Assembly: GCA_038212375.1 (NCBI GenBank)
Contig: JBBQUO010000025.1
Coordinates: forward strand, 1-8,768
Direction: 5' to 3'
Source of the DNA: JBGTNQ01 sp038212375
GTDB taxonomy: Bacteria; Patescibacteriota; Minisyncoccia; Phycocordibacterales; Zambryskibacteraceae
DNA length: 8,768 nucleotides
Shown piece after piece: positions 6,033 to 8,768 of the stretch (position 1 is its first letter; each line of letters opens with the position of its first letter). Both the position numbers and the translations under genes were made by a program. The notes beneath the pieces are model-generated. The model was not told the origin of the DNA and ran no database searches. It worked only from the letters and a program-made list of their open reading frames with translations.

Positions 6033-7778
6033 ATGGACTCAAACGAAATACGATCACGTTTTCTCACTTTTTTTGAAAAAAGGGGACACAAAATAATCCC
6101 ATCTGCATCACTTGTACCTGAAAACGATCCTTCGGTACTGTTTAACACTGCTGGTATGCAACCATTGGTGCCGTATCTTCTCGGGCAAGCTCATCCCATG
6201 GGTAAAAGAATAATTGATATTCAAAAATGTGTTCGCACCGGTGACCTCGATGACATTGGTGACAATAGACACTTTTCATTTTTTGAAATGATGGGTAACT
6301 GGTCTTTGGGTGACTATTTTAAGGCAGAGGCAATCCCATGGAGTTATGAGTTTCTTACTTCAAAAGAAGAAGGACTTGGGCTTGATGTTTCAAGACTTTA
6401 TATTACAGTCTTTGCGGGAGATGAAAATGCTCCAAAGGATACTGAATCTACTGATGTTTGGATGAAACAAGGGATTCTTGCAAACCGAATCTATTTTCTT
6501 CCCGCAGAAGATAACTGGTGGAGTCCAGGAGACAACGGTCCGTGCGGTCCATGTAGTGAAATGTTTTATGACATGACAGGTACTGTCGGAGATCTTTCTC
6601 ATGATCAATTTTTACAAGCTATCAAAGATGAACAAGTAATCGAGATTTGGAATGACGTGTTTATGGAATACGAGAAGAAAGATGGGAAGGTAATTGGGAA
6701 ACTTACCCAGAAAAACGTAGACACTGGAGCAGGTCTCGAGCGCATGAGCGCTGTCATGAAAGGTGTACAAACCGCGTACGATACAGATTTATTCGCTTCT
6801 GTAATGATATATATTAACGTAAATGCTACCGAAAATAATTTGAGAGCGAAAAGAATAGTAGCTGACCATATAAGAACTGCAACTCTTTTGATTGGAGATG
6901 GGGTTATACCTTCAAATAAAGATAGAGGGTACATATTAAGAAAGCTTATACGCAGATCTTTTGTTCAAGCAAAAAAAATAGGATTATCTAAATCTATTCT
7001 TGTGGGCATTCGAGAAACTTTTGCAAAGCAGTATGAATCTATATACCCAGAATTGCGAATAAATTCCGTTAATCAACATGAAGTATTTACAAAAGAAATT
7101 GAAAATTTCTCTTTAACACTGGATTCTGGGCTAAAACAATTTGAAAAAGGTGAAGATCCTTTTATTCTTGCTACAACATATGGATTTCCTATTGAAATTA
7201 CTCAAGAATTAGCGAGAGAAAAGGAAATTGAAATTGATATGGAGGACTTTAATAAAAAAATGACGGAGCATCAAAAGCTCTCACAAACATCTTCTGCGGG
7301 TATGTTTAAAGGTGGACTCGCAAATCATAACGACAAGACTATTAAGCTCCATACTGCGCACCACCTTCTCCTTGCCGCACTTCAAGCTGTGGTTGATCCG
7401 ATTATAAAACAGAGAGGAAGTAACATTACTGAAGAAAGACTTCGGATGGATTTTCTCTGCGATCACAAACTTACTGATGAAGAAAAACAGAAAGTGGAAC
7501 ATTGGGTCAATGAAAAAATCCAATCAGATTTATCTATTGTGAGAAAGGAGATGCCGCTTGCTGAAGCAGAGAAGATTGATGCTGAAATGGAGTTTGGAGC
7601 AAAATATCCTGATGTTGTATCGGTGTACTTTATCGAAGACAAAGATGGAAACTCTATTTCAAAAGAATTTTGCGGAGGACCTCATGTTTCTCGTACTTCA
7701 GAGCTTGGAACTTTCAAAATCCAAAAAGAAGAGGCTGTTTCTGCTGGTGTGCGTCGCATCAAAGCAATACTTCTCTAA
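6033..7778 (+). CDS. alaS: Alanine--tRNA ligase, reduced form
   Basis: 581 residues against about 876 in E. coli. It charges tRNA-Ala with alanine. The class II catalytic core is complete: GHKIIPSASLVPENDPSVLF (18-37), motif 2 region CVRTGDLDD (66-74) with FSFFEMMGNWSLGDYF (81-96), DNWWSPGDNGPCGPCSE (160-176) and motif 3 DTGAGLERM (230-238). The tRNA-recognition helices follow (about 250-410). The post-transfer editing core keeps its four zinc-site residues: His440 and His444 in HTAHH, Cys547 and His551 in CGGPH, and ends GVRRIKAILL. Two pieces are absent: the beta-barrel that normally separates the helical domain from the HxxxH motif (FKGGLANHNDKTIKLHTAHH joins them directly at 425-444), and the whole C-Ala dimerisation and tRNA-elbow domain. 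I recall both losses in CPR AlaRS. Codons 250-413 use more ATA, AGA and TTA than the rest of the gene. The promoter is directly upstream; the gene is 28 bases from its upstream neighbour. Confidence 0.96.
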   Translation: MDSNEIRSRFLTFFEKRGHKIIPSASLVPENDPSVLFNTAGMQPLVPYLLGQAHPMGKRIIDIQKCVRTGDLDDIGDNRHFSFFEMMGNWSLGDYFKAEAIPWSYEFLTSKEEGLGLDVSRLYITVFAGDENAPKDTESTDVWMKQGILANRIYFLPAEDNWWSPGDNGPCGPCSEMFYDMTGTVGDLSHDQFLQAIKDEQVIEIWNDVFMEYEKKDGKVIGKLTQKNVDTGAGLERMSAVMKGVQTAYDTDLFASVMIYINVNATENNLRAKRIVADHIRTATLLIGDGVIPSNKDRGYILRKLIRRSFVQAKKIGLSKSILVGIRETFAKQYESIYPELRINSVNQHEVFTKEIENFSLTLDSGLKQFEKGEDPFILATTYGFPIEITQELAREKEIEIDMEDFNKKMTEHQKLSQTSSAGMFKGGLANHNDKTIKLHTAHHLLLAALQAVVDPIIKQRGSNITEERLRMDFLCDHKLTDEEKQKVEHWVNEKIQSDLSIVRKEMPLAEAEKIDAEMEFGAKYPDVVSVYFIEDKDGNSISKEFCGGPHVSRTSELGTFKIQKEEAVSAGVRRIKAILL

Positions 7779-7786
7779 TTCTCGTG

Positions 7787-7792
7787 TATAAT
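7787..7792 (+). promoter_or_regulatory. Consensus -10 element TATAAT for the actin-fold gene
   Basis: A perfect TATAAT ends 7 bases before ATG 7800 in a 21-base gap. Another in-frame ATG at 7794 is only one base past the box, upstream of where transcription would begin, so 7800 is preferred as start. No -35 hexamer is recognisable. Confidence 0.65.
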
Positions 7793-7799
7793 TATGTGC

Positions 7800-8768
7800 A
7801 TGTGGAAATCGAATGAAGAAAATCTTTGTCTCATTTGTGATGTAGGTAGTGCCACTGTCTCAGCTGGTCTTTTTTTATTCTCAAAAAAAGATAAACCGAA
7901 AATTCTCTATACAACCAGTGTTCCAATTGTAATATCCGAAAAGCCAAATCAAGATAATCTTGAGTCGCTTATGACTGACTTTTTGCATCAGGCGATTGTT
8001 ACCATAAGCACAGAAGGTCTTACTGCAATCCATGCAAAGGGCACAAAAGAGGAAAAAGTTACCAGCGCATTCGTTGTATTCTCATCTCCATGGTATTGCG
8101 CAAAGTCATCGAGTGTAAGTATTCAGAATGATAGTGAATTTATTTTAAGTGAAGAGCTTATTTCTGGTTCAATAATTGCTGAAGAAAAGAAATTTGAAAA
8201 CGAAGCTCTTTCGGGTATTTATAAGCTTTTGCAAAATAAGGATATTCGAATGATCGAGAGAGAAATGCTCAAAGTACTTCTCAATGGATACGAAACAAAA
8301 AATCCGTATGAAAAAAATGCAAAACAAGCAGATATCTCTCTCTATATGAGTTTAGTTCGAGAGGATATTTTGGTAAAAACTGAAAAAGTGATTCGTGAGC
8401 TTCTTCACACAGAAAGTATTAAGTTCCACACTTTTCCACTTGTATTTTTTTCTACAATTAGAAAACTTTTTCCTGTAAGTCACAATTACATTCTTATAGA
8501 TGCTGCTGGTGAGTCTATGGATTTTTCCCTTATTAGAAATGGTTGTATCGAGAGATCGCTTTCATTTCCCCAAGGAAGAAATTTTATCTACCGTTCTATC
8601 ATGAACGATCTTTCTGTAGGTCAAGACATTGCTCAGTCGTACTTGCACTTGTTTCAAACAAAAAATGCCGATCAAGTGCTCGAAAAGCAAATTGATATGT
8701 CTCTTGCGAAAGCGGGCGACGAAATCAAGCAGCATATATCCCGTGCGTTATCTGACTTGGGCTCAACT
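7800..8768 (+). CDS. Actin-fold (FtsA/PilM-like) protein, 3' end beyond the window
   Basis: 323 codons are present and open to the window's last base. Residues 10-24 (CLICDVGSATVSAGL) form the first phosphate-binding strand-turn of the actin/Hsp70/FtsA superfamily, with Asp14-x-Gly16-Ser17. Residues 231-248 (ILIDAAGESMDFSLIRNG) form the second, with Asp233, Gly237 and Asp241. Between them, FVVFSSPWYCAKS (91-103) matches the strand after which FtsA and PilM carry an inserted small domain, and LNGYETKNPY (161-170) is a motif I recall from CPR homologues. FPQGRNFIYRSI (256-267) recalls the region of FtsA/PilM that follows phosphate 2. No membrane segment is visible in the part seen. FtsA tethers the division ring and PilM assembles type IV pili; which of these, if either, applies cannot be told here, as no pil or fts neighbour is in view. 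It is the first gene after alaS with its own promoter. Confidence 0.7.
   Translation, partial: MWKSNEENLCLICDVGSATVSAGLFLFSKKDKPKILYTTSVPIVISEKPNQDNLESLMTDFLHQAIVTISTEGLTAIHAKGTKEEKVTSAFVVFSSPWYCAKSSSVSIQNDSEFILSEELISGSIIAEEKKFENEALSGIYKLLQNKDIRMIEREMLKVLLNGYETKNPYEKNAKQADISLYMSLVREDILVKTEKVIRELLHTESIKFHTFPLVFFSTIRKLFPVSHNYILIDAAGESMDFSLIRNGCIERSLSFPQGRNFIYRSIMNDLSVGQDIAQSYLHLFQTKNADQVLEKQIDMSLAKAGDEIKQHISRALSDLGST

Noticed and set aside
1..8768. Recoding of TGA as glycine, as in Gracilibacteria and Absconditabacteria
   Set aside because: No gene here ends in TGA, but no gene needs in-frame TGA either, and conserved glycines are all GGN; seven stop codons are too few to make the absence of TGA meaningful.

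Overview
The window reads as a stretch of main chromosome from a member of the Candidate Phyla Radiation (Patescibacteria, most like Parcubacteria). The grounds are: A+T-rich DNA, all genes on the + strand with gaps of about 20-60 bases, an alanyl-tRNA synthetase cut down to 581 residues, an MnmA of the CPR type, and two conserved proteins (at 233-1471 and 7800-8768) whose best matches, from memory, are CPR-restricted families. No database search was possible, so the lineage call is an inference. The standard code fits: genes end in TAA or TAG and no in-frame TGA is needed.

Layout, left to right. (1) The tail of a gene ending in a winged-helix domain like the HARE-HTH found at the C-terminus of RNA polymerase delta and of CPR sigma-like factors, followed by the only clear intrinsic terminator. 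(2) A membrane-anchored CPR protein resembling the part of VirD4/TraD-type coupling proteins that precedes the ATPase, but with no ATPase. (3) mltG, a peptidoglycan terminase with an internal shortening. (4) mnmA, tRNA 2-thiouridylase. (5, 6) Two consecutive nuclease genes: an ATP-cone/PD-(D/E)XK fusion, and a DUF2779-type protein joining a RecB/Cas4-like nuclease to a DEDD exonuclease. (7) alaS, lacking both the editing-domain beta-barrel and the C-Ala domain. (8) The start of an actin-fold (FtsA/PilM-like) protein that runs off the right edge.

The genes combine translation and tRNA maturation (mnmA, alaS), envelope work (mltG, the anchored protein, the actin-fold protein) and DNA processing (the nuclease pair). 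They do not look like one pathway. Most have their own -10-like hexamer only 6-9 bases before the start codon and no Shine-Dalgarno sequence, which suggests separately transcribed, leaderless or nearly leaderless messages.

The two nuclease genes between the housekeeping genes mnmA and alaS are the best candidate for something undescribed: a nucleotide-sensing nuclease next to a two-nuclease protein. I saw no tRNA, rRNA, CRISPR array, insertion sequence or attachment site. No stretch over 300 bases lacks a gene.
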